Shown piece after piece: positions 1 through 7,455 of a stretch of DNA of 10,440 bases. Every line of letters starts with the position of its first letter. The stretch's first letter is position 1. The notes beneath the pieces are model-generated. The model made no database searches, had not been told where the DNA came from, and saw nothing but the letters and a program-made list of their open reading frames with translations. Position numbers and translations under genes: made by a program. Origin of the DNA: Bacillota bacterium (GTDB lineage: Bacteria > Bacillota > Clostridia > Christensenellales > CAG-138); assembly GCA_023453725.1 (NCBI GenBank), contig JAEXTB010000097.1, positions 1 to 10,440 of the forward strand, in the 5' to 3' direction.

Positions 1-1
1 G

Positions 2-481
2 GATAAGGTGGAGGACTACGCGGTCCAATTTGGCGTGCCCTTCTACAAGGGAGAAAAGCCTTGGAATGTTGCGGCAGACGTCATCATGCCCTGCGCCACG
101 CAGAACGAGGTGCATCTTGCGGATGCCGAGCATATTGTCAAAAACGGTGTGAAGTATTACATTGAAGTGTCCAATATGCCCACCACCAATGAAGCGCTTG
201 GCTTCCTGATGAGGCAGCCCGGCATGATCGTGGCGCCCAGCAAGGCGGTCAATGCGGGTGGCGTCGCGACCTCTGCGCTTGAAATGAGCCAGAACTCCAT
301 GCGCTTGAGCTGGAGTGAGGAAGAAGTCGATGAAAGGCTCAAATCCATCATGAAGAGCATACATGACAGCTCCATGAAAGCTTCAGAGGAATACGGGCTT
401 GGGTATAACCTTGTTGCAGGAGCAAACATTGCTGGCTTCAAAAAAGTAGCGGAAGCAATGGTTGCACAGGGCATGGTATAA
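2..481 (+). CDS. gdhA: NADP-type glutamate dehydrogenase, C-terminal part (5' end outside window)
   Basis: The open frame runs in from the left edge (Asp-Lys-Val-Glu-Asp-Tyr...), so the GTG at 8 is not a real start; about 159 residues of a protein normally near 445 are visible. Glutamate dehydrogenase makes glutamate from 2-oxoglutarate and ammonia with NADPH in the cytoplasm. The visible part covers the end of the nucleotide-binding domain and the C-terminal segment: the PCATQNEV motif, NMPTT, the stretch APSKAVNAGGVATSALEMSQ, and the closing GANIAGFKKVAEAM. These closely follow E. coli GdhA from memory. It ends at TAA 479-481 and is followed within 20 bases by a hairpin terminator, so it is the last gene of its transcript. 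No frameshift is seen. The family call is near certain; NADP rather than NAD preference is inferred from resemblance to the GdhA class. Confidence 0.96.
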   Translation, partial: DKVEDYAVQFGVPFYKGEKPWNVAADVIMPCATQNEVHLADAEHIVKNGVKYYIEVSNMPTTNEALGFLMRQPGMIVAPSKAVNAGGVATSALEMSQNSMRLSWSEEEVDERLKSIMKSIHDSSMKASEEYGLGYNLVAGANIAGFKKVAEAMVAQGMV

Positions 482-498
482 ATCATGAAAAGAGAAAG

Positions 499-525
499 GG
501 CCGGCGCGAAAGCGCCTGCCTTTTT
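499..525 (+). terminator. Rho-independent terminator of gdhA
   Basis: A nine-position stem (GGCCGGCGC at 499-507 against GCGCCTGCC at 512-520, one mismatch) closes on a GAAA tetraloop and is followed directly by five T residues (521-525). It starts 17 bases after the gdhA stop codon. Confidence 0.9.
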
Positions 526-578
526 GTATATGGGCAACAACGGAATGATATCCGTGTGTAGTTTTTCTATAGTGTACA

Positions 579-587
579 TGGTATGAT
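579..587 (+). promoter_or_regulatory. Possible extended -10 promoter for the MBL-fold hydrolase gene
   Basis: TGGTATGAT fits an extended -10 element (TG, one base, then TATGAT at 582-587, five of six with TATAAT). No convincing -35 box lies upstream, which is tolerated for extended -10 promoters. The region 526-696 is otherwise AT-rich with only a small 5-bp inverted repeat (ACGGA/TCCGT, 540-555). This promoter would give a leader of roughly 100 bases before the ATG at 697. Confidence 0.35.
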
Positions 588-696
588 ACTTATACTTTTA
601 TTTGGCTAGTTTACGGAAATTTGTTATTCGTTCGCGTGAAAATTGAGCTGATTGCAAAGAGGAAGCAGCGCCAAACCGCTTTGGGAGGTGTGGGCA

Positions 697-1413
697 ATGG
701 ATATCCGAATTCATAACATCGGAGGCTATATTGTAAAAAACTATCTGCTGCAAACCCCAGCCGGCTGGATTGCGGTTGATACGGGCTACCCCGGCGGTGA
801 AAAGGCGTTCCTGCAGCGGTTTCAAAAGCTTGCAAGGCTTGAGGAATTGACATACATATTCCTTACGCACGCCCATGACGATCATGCGGGATTTCTCAAC
901 GCGCTGCTGCAGCAAACGTCTGCAAAGGTAATCCTGCATCCAGCGGGTCTTCCGGCGCTTGAATCTGGAAAGAGCAACGATCCGCCGGGCGCGGGGTATT
1001 CCTCACGCGCGGCGGCTTTGTTTGGTATATTCAAAAAAGATTTTACGTTTCCGCCTGTCCGGTCGGGGGAGCGCGCGGTGTTTGTTTCAGGCGCAGAGGA
1101 TCAGGTGTTTCAGGCACTGGGGCTGCCCATCCGCATTTTGTTCCTGCCCGGCCACACAAAGGACTCGATTGGCCTGCTGCTGGAGGAGACAGGGGAACTG
1201 CTTTGCGGGGATGCGGCCATGAACGCTCTCATCAGCCCAAAGCGCCATACCATATGGATAGAGGACGCCGAAGAATTCGGACGCTCGTGGGATAAGATAT
1301 TATCCTGTTGTCCAACAAGAATATACCCATCTCACGGAACGCCGTTTTCCCCGCGTGATTTAAAGAAATACCGTTACTATATGGATGGGCGGTCGCTGAC
1401 CCGCCCCAAATAG
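697..1413 (+). CDS. Metallo-beta-lactamase-fold hydrolase
   Basis: A 238-residue cytoplasmic protein with no signal peptide. The start at ATG 697 is chosen because GGAGGTG (684-690) sits six bases upstream; the frame is open further upstream, but those residues have no ribosome binding site and do not look conserved. The MBL metal motif HxHxDH is intact at residues 58-63 (HAHDDH). Further metal-site elements follow: PGHTKDS (His153), CGD (Asp172) and PSHG (His213), so a two-metal site looks complete. The family hydrolyses thioesters, lactones, phosphoesters and similar bonds, and the sequence does not reveal the substrate. A glyoxalase II-like or general MBL hydrolase is possible. It is flanked by gdhA (with terminator) and a convergent lysR gene, so it appears monocistronic with no informative partner. 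Confidence 0.9.
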   Translation: MDIRIHNIGGYIVKNYLLQTPAGWIAVDTGYPGGEKAFLQRFQKLARLEELTYIFLTHAHDDHAGFLNALLQQTSAKVILHPAGLPALESGKSNDPPGAGYSSRAAALFGIFKKDFTFPPVRSGERAVFVSGAEDQVFQALGLPIRILFLPGHTKDSIGLLLEETGELLCGDAAMNALISPKRHTIWIEDAEEFGRSWDKILSCCPTRIYPSHGTPFSPRDLKKYRYYMDGRSLTRPK

Positions 1414-1447
1414 CACAGCATTGGGAAGATGTCATGGCATGCAGGAT

Positions 1448-1500
1448 AGTACGGTGAGTCACGATCGGCGCGGATTGGCTCACCGGCACCGTATACTTTT
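1448..1500. other. Structured intergenic element with alternative hairpins between convergent genes
   Basis: Between the MBL gene and the convergent lysR gene, CGGTGAG (1452-1458) pairs with CTCACCG (1479-1485), extendable to about ten pairs with one G-U wobble. The same left arm can instead pair in a wider hairpin, TACGGTG (1450-1456) with CACCGTA (1487-1493), followed by TACTTTT (1494-1500). The two folds exclude one another. The wider one could be a weak terminator for the MBL gene; no good T-tract follows on the minus strand. Function is uncertain. Confidence 0.4.
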
Positions 1501-1566
1501 GGAGCAGGCTGTTCTATCGCCACCGACAAAGGAAATGGAAGAAATTATTATCAGGGAAATAGCGGT

Positions 1567-2442
1567 TCATTCCCACTTCAGGCTGCGTTCCTTGCACAAT
1601 GAAACAAAGCGCTCTAAAGCAGGGTTGAGCCATTTATTTTTGTGGTAGGCAATCTGCGTAAAGAGCCGGACGTCAGAAGCGTATGGCTTGATACGCAACA
1701 AACCCTGCTCCGCTTCCTCCTCTACGGCATACCGGGGGAGATATGAAAACCCAAGGCCGTTGCGTATGAATTTTTTGATTGCTTCCACGCTTTGACACTC
1801 CAGCACATTGTATGGATAGTATTTGTTGCTTTTGAGGTACGCATCGAATGCCTGTCTGTATGTACATTCCTTTTCCGTGTAGAGCGCCATATACGTTTGG
1901 TCGGGCAGAAAGTCCTCTCCTTCATAGGAGGCGGGTGCGACCAGACAGAGCAACTCTTCCTTTAAGATTACGGTTTGCAGGTTATTGTAGGTATAATCGG
2001 GCTGCAACAGAAAGCTGATGTCCAAATCTCCCGCACAGAGCTGCACTCGCAAATGGTCGCAATGAGCATTGATGATGGTCACCTGCACATGGGGATAGCG
2101 CGTCTTATATTCCTTAATGATAGGGAACAGGCGGTACATCATGAGCGATTCCGGTGCACCGATTCGGATGCTGCCCTGTGGCTCCGTTTCTGCATCGTCC
2201 ATGGACTGCAATTGCTCATACAGCGCAAGCAGCACATCCGTGCGCTCCAACAGCCGCTGGCCAAACGTCGTGAGCCGAATGCCTTTCCCAAGCCGCTCAA
2301 ATACGGGCTTCCCATAAAAGGTTTCTATGGATTGTATTTGGGTCGTCAGCGTAGATTGGGCATAGTCCAACTCCTGTGCCGCTTTTGTAAAGCTGCCCAG
2401 TTCCGCAACTTTCTTGAATGCTTTCAGATTTCGTAATTCCAT
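1567..2442 (-). CDS. LysR-family transcriptional regulator
   Basis: A 291-residue protein of typical LysR length. Residues 1-65 form the winged helix-turn-helix domain (MELRNLKAFKKVAELGSFTK, then AAQELDYAQSTLTTQIQSIE), with the helix-turn-helix near 18-37. Residues from about 90 onward form the periplasmic-binding-like effector domain (starting GSIRIGAPESL). The start at 2442 is supported by an AAGGGG-type ribosome binding site about seven bases upstream. It is transcribed divergently from an amino-acid permease gene across 118 bases, the classic layout for a LysR regulator of its neighbour. The inference is that it senses the permease substrate or a related metabolite and activates the permease, probably repressing itself. 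The effector cannot be read from the sequence. Confidence 0.93.
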   Translation of the reverse strand: MELRNLKAFKKVAELGSFTKAAQELDYAQSTLTTQIQSIETFYGKPVFERLGKGIRLTTFGQRLLERTDVLLALYEQLQSMDDAETEPQGSIRIGAPESLMMYRLFPIIKEYKTRYPHVQVTIINAHCDHLRVQLCAGDLDISFLLQPDYTYNNLQTVILKEELLCLVAPASYEGEDFLPDQTYMALYTEKECTYRQAFDAYLKSNKYYPYNVLECQSVEAIKKFIRNGLGFSYLPRYAVEEEAEQGLLRIKPYASDVRLFTQIAYHKNKWLNPALERFVSLCKERSLKWE

Positions 2443-2466
2443 TCCATCACCCCTTCGCTTTCAGGT

Positions 2467-2495
2467 ATACTATCATCAAAATTTTTAATAATCAA
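2467..2495 (-). promoter_or_regulatory. Predicted promoter of the lysR gene
   Basis: On the minus strand TTGATT (plus 2490-2495, four of six with TTGACA) is followed after 17 bases by TAGTAT (plus 2467-2472, four of six with TATAAT). It lies 25 bases upstream of the lysR start. The AT-rich stretch 2470-2500 begins CTAT and ends ATAG and may hold the LysR operator, overlapping this promoter as expected for autorepression. Confidence 0.55.
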
Positions 2496-2511
2496 TATAG
2501 AAACTTTCAAT

Positions 2512-2540
2512 TTTACAAATACAATCACATCCTCTATTCT
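2512..2540 (+). promoter_or_regulatory. Predicted promoter of the amino-acid permease gene
   Basis: TTTACA (2512-2517, five of six) and TATTCT (2535-2540, four of six) are separated by 17 bases. Transcription would start near 2547, giving a leader of only about 14 bases that includes the AAGGGG at 2551-2556. The -35 box faces the divergent lysR -35 box with 16 bases between them, so one bound regulator dimer or tetramer could affect both. Confidence 0.6.
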
Positions 2541-2560
2541 AGTAATCTGGAAGGGGATGT

Positions 2561-3796
2561 TTGTTATTGAATAAGAAACTCAACACATGGACGGTCAGCG
2601 GCTTGATGATTGGACCTATCTTAGGCTCCGGCATTGTATTTTTGCCGCCGCTTGCGTATGAAGCGCTCGGCGATCATGCCATTTGGGCCTGGGCTATCAT
2701 GATGGCGCTTGGCGGCCTGTTCGCCTATGTATTTGCAAAAATGACAGTAGTTACAAAAAGCAACGAAGGCATGAGCCTCATGGTGGGGCAGATGCTGGGG
2801 GGACGTTTTCGGGAACTATCCTCCAATTATTTAACGGCTGCAGTCTGTTTTGGCCCTGTAGCGGTGGCAAAGACGGCTGCAGGTTTTTTGAAAACGATGT
2901 TGCCTGCGGGCATGAGTGAGGCGGTGCTTACTGTATTCGTTCTTTTGGTTTGCTATGGCCTTGTGGCTTCCGGTGTGACAACAATGGGAAGGCTGATTCT
3001 GCTGCTTTCCACTGCGACAACGCTGCTTCTGATTGGGGGCAGTATATGCACGCTCTTTGCGTCGCCTGCGCTTGCAATCCCTTCCGGCTTACCGAAACCG
3101 GAAGCGCTTGGCAGTACCTTGCTGCTGATTTTCTGGGCTATTATTGGGTGGGAAATTCTAGGAAATTATATTGAAGATGTAGACAATCCAGAACGCACCA
3201 TACTGCGCGCTATGAAAATCAGCCTGACGGCAATTATCGTCGTGTATATGATCACGACATTTGCGCTGCAGACCTATTACCATACAAATGCAAGCGAGGT
3301 ACGCATAGAGGCGCTTTTATTCCCGGTAATGGGCGGGTACTCGAACTTGGTATTCTCTATATTGGCCGCAAGCTTATGTATTTGCACCGTAGTTACTGTT
3401 CTAGGCGCAGTGACACGGCAAGTCCGCGCCAGAAGTGAAGCCGGTTTGTTACCGGCCGTATTGAAGAAAAAACATGCGCCGCTCCTGTCCTACATTGGGG
3501 TGCATGCGGTTGTGATGGGAGCATCGCTTTTTGGCGTATTGAATGTAGAAAGCATGGTGGGGATTGCAAACACATTTTTTATCGGCAATGCGCTTCTCGG
3601 GCTCACTGCGGGATTTTTGCATTTTAAAAACAAGGCATTGAAAGTGAGCGTTGCGGTACTGATCCTGATGCTTGCACTTTTGCTTCTGTTCAGCAGGCCG
3701 CTGGCCCTGCTTGCGCTGGCGGGCGTCACGGCAATCACGCTGTGGAAAAAGCGTTCTATCTCGGTCTGTGCGGAGACCATAGAACACGCAGAATAA
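2561..3796 (+). CDS. APC-superfamily amino-acid permease, YjeH-like
   Basis: A 411-residue integral membrane protein with about 10-12 hydrophobic segments. The first helix carries the APC hallmark GPILGSGIVFLP (18-29). Around 191-212, FWAIIGWE followed by EDVDNPER is the conserved APC signature, and it resembles E. coli YjeH, a methionine and branched-chain amino-acid exporter, from memory. Direction and substrate are inferred only; export of hydrophobic amino acids is a reasonable guess. The start is TTG: the TTG at 2561 lies four bases after AAGGGG, and a second in-frame TTG at 2567 lies ten bases after it, so the true first residue could be either. The ATG at 2557 is out of frame and opens only a five-codon frame. 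Divergent from a LysR gene, its likely regulator; ended by the hairpin at 3813. Confidence 0.9.
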   Translation: MLLNKKLNTWTVSGLMIGPILGSGIVFLPPLAYEALGDHAIWAWAIMMALGGLFAYVFAKMTVVTKSNEGMSLMVGQMLGGRFRELSSNYLTAAVCFGPVAVAKTAAGFLKTMLPAGMSEAVLTVFVLLVCYGLVASGVTTMGRLILLLSTATTLLLIGGSICTLFASPALAIPSGLPKPEALGSTLLLIFWAIIGWEILGNYIEDVDNPERTILRAMKISLTAIIVVYMITTFALQTYYHTNASEVRIEALLFPVMGGYSNLVFSILAASLCICTVVTVLGAVTRQVRARSEAGLLPAVLKKKHAPLLSYIGVHAVVMGASLFGVLNVESMVGIANTFFIGNALLGLTAGFLHFKNKALKVSVAVLILMLALLLLFSRPLALLALAGVTAITLWKKRSISVCAETIEHAE

Positions 3797-3812
3797 ATCC
3801 GACGGATATAAC

Positions 3813-3848
3813 AAACCGCCCTGTGCAAATAATCACAGGGCGGTTTTT
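3813..3848. terminator. Bidirectional terminator between permease and sugar ABC operon
   Basis: A perfect 13-bp stem (AAACCGCCCTGTG 3813-3825, CACAGGGCGGTTT 3834-3846) with an eight-base loop ends in TTTTT (3844-3848) for the plus strand. Read on the minus strand the same hairpin begins right after the binding-protein stop codon (3851-3853) and is followed by TTTGTT. It can therefore end both convergent transcripts, more strongly for the plus-strand permease. Confidence 0.92.
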
Positions 3849-3850
3849 GT

Positions 3851-4897
3851 TCAGGCTGCTAATAACACGAGAGTATACATGAACTGATCGACATTGGCCT
3901 TCGTGACGAGGACGAAGGGGATGATCATGTCGTCACGATCGAGGGTCTTGGTCTTTGCGCATTCGAGCGCTACATCCAGAGAACCGGCGCCCTGGCCTGC
4001 GGCATCCTGGAACACGGTTGCGTCGAGCCTGCCGGCCTTTACAGCATCAAGCGCGTCGGTGATCGCATCGATACCGATCACTATAACCTGGTCCTTGCGG
4101 CCTGCGGCTTCAACGGCTTCGAGGGCGCCCATTGCCATGTCGTCGTTCTGGCAGATGATCGCATCGAGATCCTGATAGGTGGTCAGCCAGTTTTCAGCAA
4201 GCGCCAACGCTTCTTCACGTTTCCAGTTCGCGGTCTGCTCCTGGAGGACCTCGATCTTGCTGCCTTCAAACAGGTTCTTTGTGATGCCTTCCTTGCGGTA
4301 GATTTGCGGGGAAACGCCGATGGGCCCCATCATGTAGCAAACCTTGGCATCTTCGGGAAGCACGGTCTTGAGGAAGTCCGCCTGGATTTTACCGGCGTCT
4401 ACGTCATCGGAACCGACATAGCAGGTGGCTTTGTCAGCGTTGTTGGTGAGCGTGTTGCACTCGATTACGGGGATACCGGCTTCAATCGCCATATCCACGA
4501 TGGGCGCGCTGCCTTCTACGTCAACGGCGTTGAGTATGATCGCATCAACCTTCTGCGTGATCATGGCCTCAGCCTGTTCCAGCTGGGTGTTGATGTCGCC
4601 TTCGGCATCCTGCATCAACAGCGTCACTTCGGAGCCGAGCTCCGCGGCGCGGCCTGTGATGGCGTCCGAGATGTTCTGAACGAACGTGTCCGCGTTCTGC
4701 TTCATCAGAGCGGCGATCACATAGGTGTCTTTCGCGGGTGCTTCGGTAGCGGGGGCTTCAGTAGCCTCAGCGGCGGGCGCTTCGGTTGCGGCGGGAGCTT
4801 CCGCGGGTGTGGGCTCGGCTGCCGGTGCGCAGCCAGCAAACAGGGAAACGACCATGAGCGTACAGAGCAACAGGCTCAACCAGGATTTCTTCATCAT
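3851..4897 (-). CDS. Sugar ABC transporter substrate-binding lipoprotein
   Basis: A 348-residue binding protein of the ribose/galactose (periplasmic-binding type I) class. Residues 1-22 are a lipoprotein signal (MMKKS, hydrophobic core), with lipobox FAGC and lipidated Cys23. Residues 24-55 are a flexible Ala/Pro/Glu/Thr-rich spacer with repeated TEAPA units, as expected for a protein anchored outside the cell membrane. The domain from about 58 contains the family features VDAIILNAVDV, IPVIECNTLT, YVGSDDVDAG, and the ICQNDDMAMGALEAV region. It would capture a sugar or polyol and deliver it to the permease encoded upstream. Start at 4897 fits GGAGG (plus 4903-4907) five bases away; a second ATG follows immediately. 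It is the last operon gene, 45 bases after the permease, and is followed at once by a terminator. The short hydrophobic tail (TLVLLAA) is slightly unusual. The ligand is not identifiable. Confidence 0.94.
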   Translation of the reverse strand: MMKKSWLSLLLCTLMVVSLFAGCAPAAEPTPAEAPAATEAPAAEATEAPATEAPAKDTYVIAALMKQNADTFVQNISDAITGRAAELGSEVTLLMQDAEGDINTQLEQAEAMITQKVDAIILNAVDVEGSAPIVDMAIEAGIPVIECNTLTNNADKATCYVGSDDVDAGKIQADFLKTVLPEDAKVCYMMGPIGVSPQIYRKEGITKNLFEGSKIEVLQEQTANWKREEALALAENWLTTYQDLDAIICQNDDMAMGALEAVEAAGRKDQVIVIGIDAITDALDAVKAGRLDATVFQDAAGQGAGSLDVALECAKTKTLDRDDMIIPFVLVTKANVDQFMYTLVLLAA

Positions 4898-4942
4898 TCA
4901 TTCCTCCTTAATTTAAGTGCTTATTACAACTGATACCATGGC

Positions 4943-5896
4943 CTACTTTTTCTTTGCGCGCATGTCCAGCAACACCGCTACCAGTATGATGACACCTTTT
5001 ACAATCTGCTGGTAGAAGGAGGACACGTTAAGCAATGTCAAAGAGTTGCTCAGGATACCAATGATAATAAATCCCATGATGGTTCCATTGAGTGTACCGA
5101 CGCCGCCTGTCATGCTTGTGCCGCCGATAGCGACCGCGGCGATTGCATCAAGCTCATAGCCTTCACCGGCGGTGGGTTGGCCGGAACTGATGCGTGCCGA
5201 GAGGATGACCGCGACAATGCCCGATAACAGGCCGGAAATGATGTAGGCTGCGGCTTCCACCCGCTTGGTGCGTACGCCGGAAAGCTTTGTGGCGTTCCGG
5301 TTGCCGCCGAACGCGTAGATGTGGCGGCCGAACGTGGTGAACGTGAGAATGATAAATGCCAGCAGGCAGACAAAGAACAAAATCCAGATCGGAATGGGGA
5401 TGCCAAGGAAGCTGCCTTTGCCGATGGCCAGATACTCGGGATTGGAAATGGCAAACGGTTTGCCGTCCGAATAAACCAGCGCAAATCCGCGGCCTATTGT
5501 CTGGCCTGCCAGTGTCGCGATAAAAGGCGGCAGGCCGCAGTAGGAGATCATAATGCCGTTAAACAGACCAAATGCGACTGCAACAAGCACGCTCACGGTC
5601 ACCGCAACAAATGCGCTTTGCCCCTGTAATAGCAGGCTTCCTGCGATGACGCCGCTCACTGCAATGAGCGAGCCCACGGAAAGGTCAATACCCCCGGTGA
5701 GTATGACAAACGTCATGCCCACGGCAAGTATGCCGTTGAGGGACACCTGCCTCAAAATGTTGATGATATTGCCGGACGTCAGGAAGACCGGCGAGACGAA
5801 GGTCATGATGATAATCATCAACACGATGACAATCAATAACCCGAATTTCCGGAACAGATCGCTTGCCAATCTGTTTTGGACACCTTTTTTCGCCAT
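4943..5896 (-). CDS. Sugar ABC transporter permease, RbsC class
   Basis: A 317-residue membrane protein, the usual length for RbsC/MglC-type permeases, with roughly eight to ten hydrophobic segments. Family landmarks are intact: VILTGGIDLSVGS (64-76), GLPPFIATLAG (121-131), FGRHIYAFGGN (189-199), and YELDAIAAVAIGGTSMTGG (247-265), the segment thought to contact the ATPase. Two copies would form the sugar channel through the cell membrane. It lies two bases after the ATPase stop codon, and its ribosome binding site (GGAGG) is inside the last ATPase codons, so translation of the two is probably coupled. The start ATG at 5894-5896 gives MAKKGVQN, a normal short basic N-terminus. Confidence 0.95.
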   Translation of the reverse strand: MAKKGVQNRLASDLFRKFGLLIVIVLMIIIMTFVSPVFLTSGNIINILRQVSLNGILAVGMTFVILTGGIDLSVGSLIAVSGVIAGSLLLQGQSAFVAVTVSVLVAVAFGLFNGIMISYCGLPPFIATLAGQTIGRGFALVYSDGKPFAISNPEYLAIGKGSFLGIPIPIWILFFVCLLAFIILTFTTFGRHIYAFGGNRNATKLSGVRTKRVEAAAYIISGLLSGIVAVILSARISSGQPTAGEGYELDAIAAVAIGGTSMTGGVGTLNGTIMGFIIIGILSNSLTLLNVSSFYQQIVKGVIILVAVLLDMRAKKK

Positions 5897-5898
5897 GA

Positions 5899-7419
5899 TT
5901 ACATTCCTCCTAGCGCCAATTTCAAAATTTCTTCCTGCGATATGTTGGCCCGCTCCGTGAATTCGCCCTTGATGGCGCCGTTGGACATCACAATGATGCG
6001 GTCGCTCATGCCGATCAGCTCCGGCATCTCCGAAGAAATCATAAGAATGGCAATTCCCTCTTTGGCAAGCTCCACCATCATCTTGTAAATACCGGCTTTC
6101 GCGCCTACGTCAATGCCGCGGGTGGGCTCATCGAATATGAGCACTTTGGGCTTTGAAAGCAGGCATTTTGCAAGAACAACCTTCTGCTGGTTGCCGCCGG
6201 AAAGGTTTTCCGCAATGTCAGAAAGCCCGTTCATTTTGACTGTAACCTGGTTGGCAATCTCGCTGCATGCCTTGCGTTCCTTTGCCCGGTTGATAAACCC
6301 AAGACGGGAATACTGTTCCGTATTCTGCAGGGAGATGTTTTCCTTAATGTTGCGGCAAAGAACCAGGCCCAGAGATTTCCGGTCTTCTGAAGCAAAGGCG
6401 ATGTGGTGATTTTTTGCGTCGCGCGGATGACGGATTGTAATCTTCTGCCCTTCCAGATAAAGCTCGCCGGAGTCAAGCCGGTCATATCCAACCAGAGCCT
6501 GCATGACTTCGCTGCGACCTGCACCCACCAAACCGGCAAACCCGAGGATTTCACCAGCGCGCACCGAGAAGGAAATGTCCTCGAATACGCCCTCCTTTGT
6601 CAAACCCCTTGCTTCAAGAACAACTTCGCCCTTTGTGGCGCTGTTGAGAGGATACCCGCCGCTCAATTCGCGCCCGACCATCATGCTGATGATCTTGTTG
6701 CGGTCTACTTCCGCACGGGGGATGCAGCCCACCATTTTTCCGTCACGCAGCACTGAGATATGATCCGCCAACGCAATGACTTCATCCATACGGTGGGAAA
6801 TGTAAATAATACCGACGCCTTGTTCCTTTAAGAGGCCGATGATCCGGAAAAGCTCTTCCGCTTCGTTGGTGGAAAGTGAGGACGTCGGCTCGTCCATAAT
6901 GATCACTTTCGCGTTGTAGGACACCGCCTTTATGATCTCCATCATCTGAATCTGAGCAATGTTAAGCTCCTTCATCTTCATGGAGGGCGTAATCTTGGTA
7001 TCCATATGGTACTTTTTGAGCAGTTCGAGCGTATTGTTGCGCAGCACCTTCCGGTCAATAAACGGGGTGCCTTTGATGCGCGTTTCGCGTCCGACAAATA
7101 TGTTTTCCGCAACGCTCATTTCCATGATGGGGTTGAGCTCCTGGTGGATCATGGAGATGCCCATATTCAGGGCATCTCTTGCGTCCTTGATGATGACGGG
7201 CTTGCCTTCGAGCAGAATTTCTCCTGCGTCGCTCTGGTAAATGCCCATGATAATTTTCATCAGGGTGGATTTACCCGCACCGTTCTCGCCCATCAATGCG
7301 TGCAGTTCTCCGGCCTGTAGATGAAAATCCACATCCTCCAATACGGGAACACCGAAAAACGCCTTATGGATGCCTTTTGTTTGCAGCAGGTAGGCCCGTT
7401 GTTCCATGCAATCTTCCAC
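5899..7419 (-). CDS. Sugar ABC transporter double ATP-binding protein, MglA/RbsA class
   Basis: A 506-residue cytoplasmic protein with two fused ATPase domains. Domain 1 has Walker A GENGAGKST (44-52), the Q-loop Gln93, Walker B VIIMDEPTS (172-180) and switch His209, with a relaxed signature LNIAQIQ (152-158). Domain 2 has the degenerate P-loop GLVGAGRSE (296-304), a canonical signature LSGGNQQK (406-413), and Walker B VLIFDEPTRGID (426-437), and lacks the switch His (ISSEMPEL). This asymmetry is normal for the family. Segments such as EIIKAVSYNAKVIIMDEPTS and ISSEMPELIGMSDRIIVMSN resemble E. coli MglA more than RbsA from memory, but the sugar is not thereby fixed. The start is GTG at 7419, seven bases after AAAGGAGG; the in-frame ATG at 7407 is 19 bases from it and less likely. 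It follows the cupin gene by 36 bases. Confidence 0.95.
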   Translation of the reverse strand: MEDCMEQRAYLLQTKGIHKAFFGVPVLEDVDFHLQAGELHALMGENGAGKSTLMKIIMGIYQSDAGEILLEGKPVIIKDARDALNMGISMIHQELNPIMEMSVAENIFVGRETRIKGTPFIDRKVLRNNTLELLKKYHMDTKITPSMKMKELNIAQIQMMEIIKAVSYNAKVIIMDEPTSSLSTNEAEELFRIIGLLKEQGVGIIYISHRMDEVIALADHISVLRDGKMVGCIPRAEVDRNKIISMMVGRELSGGYPLNSATKGEVVLEARGLTKEGVFEDISFSVRAGEILGFAGLVGAGRSEVMQALVGYDRLDSGELYLEGQKITIRHPRDAKNHHIAFASEDRKSLGLVLCRNIKENISLQNTEQYSRLGFINRAKERKACSEIANQVTVKMNGLSDIAENLSGGNQQKVVLAKCLLSKPKVLIFDEPTRGIDVGAKAGIYKMMVELAKEGIAILMISSEMPELIGMSDRIIVMSNGAIKGEFTERANISQEEILKLALGGM

Positions 7420-7455
7420 GCAATCGCCTCCTTTGCTGTTTGCTGCACAAGAAGT

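Noticed and set aside
157..579. 140-codon minus-strand frame over gdhA
   Set aside because: It is antisense to a clear gdhA coding region, shows no recognisable family and has no independent start signals.
652..696. Upstream extension of the MBL hydrolase reading frame to 652
   Set aside because: The strong GGAGGTG site at 684-690 is ideally spaced for ATG 697, and the extra 15 residues have no ribosome binding site and precede the normal first strand of the fold.
1421..1648. 75-codon plus-strand frame between the MBL gene and lysR
   Set aside because: It overlaps the lysR end and the hairpin region, has no good ribosome binding site and resembles no family.
3851..3885. Possible frameshift at the end of the binding protein giving the hydrophobic tail
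   Set aside because: The other frames do not give a more family-like end, and the protein length is normal, so the tail is taken as genuine.
4725..4844. Repetitive tract that could be a DNA repeat element
   Set aside because: It is the coding sequence for the low-complexity TEAPA linker of the binding lipoprotein, not a mobile or CRISPR-type repeat.
4304..4933. 209-codon plus-strand frame opposite the binding-protein gene
   Set aside because: It is the complement of a clear lipoprotein gene; its Gly/Ser/Cys-rich end merely mirrors the Ala/Pro/Glu linker codons.
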